A stretch of 5,963 nucleotides of DNA from Clostridia bacterium (GTDB taxonomy: Bacteria > Bacillota > Clostridia > Oscillospirales > Acutalibacteraceae). Below are positions 5,497 to 5,963 of this stretch, piece by piece. Where the stretch lies: assembly GCA_017631745.1 (NCBI GenBank), contig JAGBSR010000055.1, forward strand, positions 1-5,963, in the 5' to 3' direction. Made by a program: the position numbers and the translations under genes. Each line of letters starts with the position of its first letter. Position 1 is the first letter of the stretch. Under the pieces are notes generated by a model. The model did not search any database, was not told the DNA's origin, and worked only from the letters and a program-made list of their open reading frames with translations.

Positions 5497-5963
5497 ATGA
5501 AAATTTCAGGACTTCAGAAGCTTACATTACTTGATTATCCCGGCAAAATGGCTTGCACCGTTTTCACCTACGGCTGTAATTTCCGCTGTCCCTTCTGCCA
5601 CAACGCCTTGCTTGTAACAGAAGAAAACAGCGACTGCATCGATGAGGATGAGTTTTTCTCCTTTCTTAAAAAGCGTCAGGGCATACTTGACGGAGTGTGC
5701 ATAAGCGGCGGCGAGCCCACACTGCAAAAAGATTTACCTGAGTTTATTTCTAAAATCAAGGCTCTCGGGTACTATGTGAAGCTCGACACCAACGGTTCTT
5801 CTCCTCTCCTGCTCAAAAAGCTTATTGAAGAAAAGCTCATCGACTATGTTGCAATGGATATAAAAAACTCCCCCGCCAAATATGATATTACCTGCGGTTG
5901 CCGAGTTGATATAGATGTCGTAAAGCAAAGCGTTTCTATTATAAAGCAAAGCGATATCGACCA
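5497..5963 (+). CDS. nrdG: Anaerobic ribonucleotide reductase activating radical SAM protein (partial)
   Basis: The first 155 codons of an open gene that runs off the window. The product is a radical S-adenosylmethionine activase that would install the glycyl radical on the class III ribonucleotide reductase NrdD, allowing deoxynucleotide synthesis without oxygen. The N-terminus (about residues 3-36: GLQKLTLLDYPGK, then CNFRCPFCHN) matches the NrdG2-type subfamily. C27, C31 and C34 are the iron-sulfur cluster cysteines, and GGEPT (71-75) is the S-adenosylmethionine-binding motif. Later sequence KLDTNG and VAMDIK also fits the family. GGAGA at 5485-5489 precedes the ATG by seven bases. The gene starts 21 bases after the alpha-galactosidase stop with no terminator or promoter between, so both are likely on one transcript. 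No nrdD lies upstream; it may follow beyond the window. A related glycyl-radical activase is the main alternative. Confidence 0.88.
   Translation, partial: MKISGLQKLTLLDYPGKMACTVFTYGCNFRCPFCHNALLVTEENSDCIDEDEFFSFLKKRQGILDGVCISGGEPTLQKDLPEFISKIKALGYYVKLDTNGSSPLLLKKLIEEKLIDYVAMDIKNSPAKYDITCGCRVDIDVVKQSVSIIKQSDID

Overview
The window looks like a piece of a low-GC Gram-positive chromosome, most likely an anaerobic gut-type Clostridia (Oscillospiraceae/Ruminococcaceae-like). The evidence is purine-rich AGGAG ribosome binding sites, AT-rich spacers with sigma-A type promoters, intrinsic terminators, an OmpR-type two-component pair, a compact GH36 alpha-galactosidase, and an oxygen-sensitive NrdG-type radical SAM activase. 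The genus is inference. All recognised genes read on the + strand.

Positions 1-240 contain no protein gene. They hold the 3' end of one structured RNA-like unit and a second, apparently complete unit 162 bp downstream. The shared block is 41/42 identical and ends exactly at a tRNA-style ACCA; each copy is then followed by its own, unrelated terminator-like hairpin. The second copy can form an 11-bp long-range stem (99-109 with 183-193), internal hairpins, and possibly a coaxial pseudoknot placing ACCA at the 3' end. I do not recognise the family. Positions 241-616 are AT-rich and gene-free, with a short tandem repeat, a terminator-like hairpin and the probable promoter of the next operon.

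Positions 617-2454 encode an OmpR/PhoB-family response regulator and its overlapping membrane histidine kinase, whose extracytoplasmic loop is extraordinarily acidic. A separately promoted gene (2573-3655) encodes a membrane-anchored calcineurin-like metallophosphoesterase with a complete metal site, ending in a strong terminator. A clear promoter then drives a cytoplasmic GH36 alpha-galactosidase (3796-5475). Only 21 bp later comes nrdG (5497 to the window edge), encoding the activase of the anaerobic ribonucleotide reductase, cut off by the window end.

The regulator and kinase form one signalling unit. The phosphoesterase could be a target of it, but nothing in the sequence proves that. The alpha-galactosidase and nrdG appear to share a transcript without an obvious metabolic link. 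The protein genes belong to well-known families; the least explained part of the window is the tandem RNA-like array at its left end.
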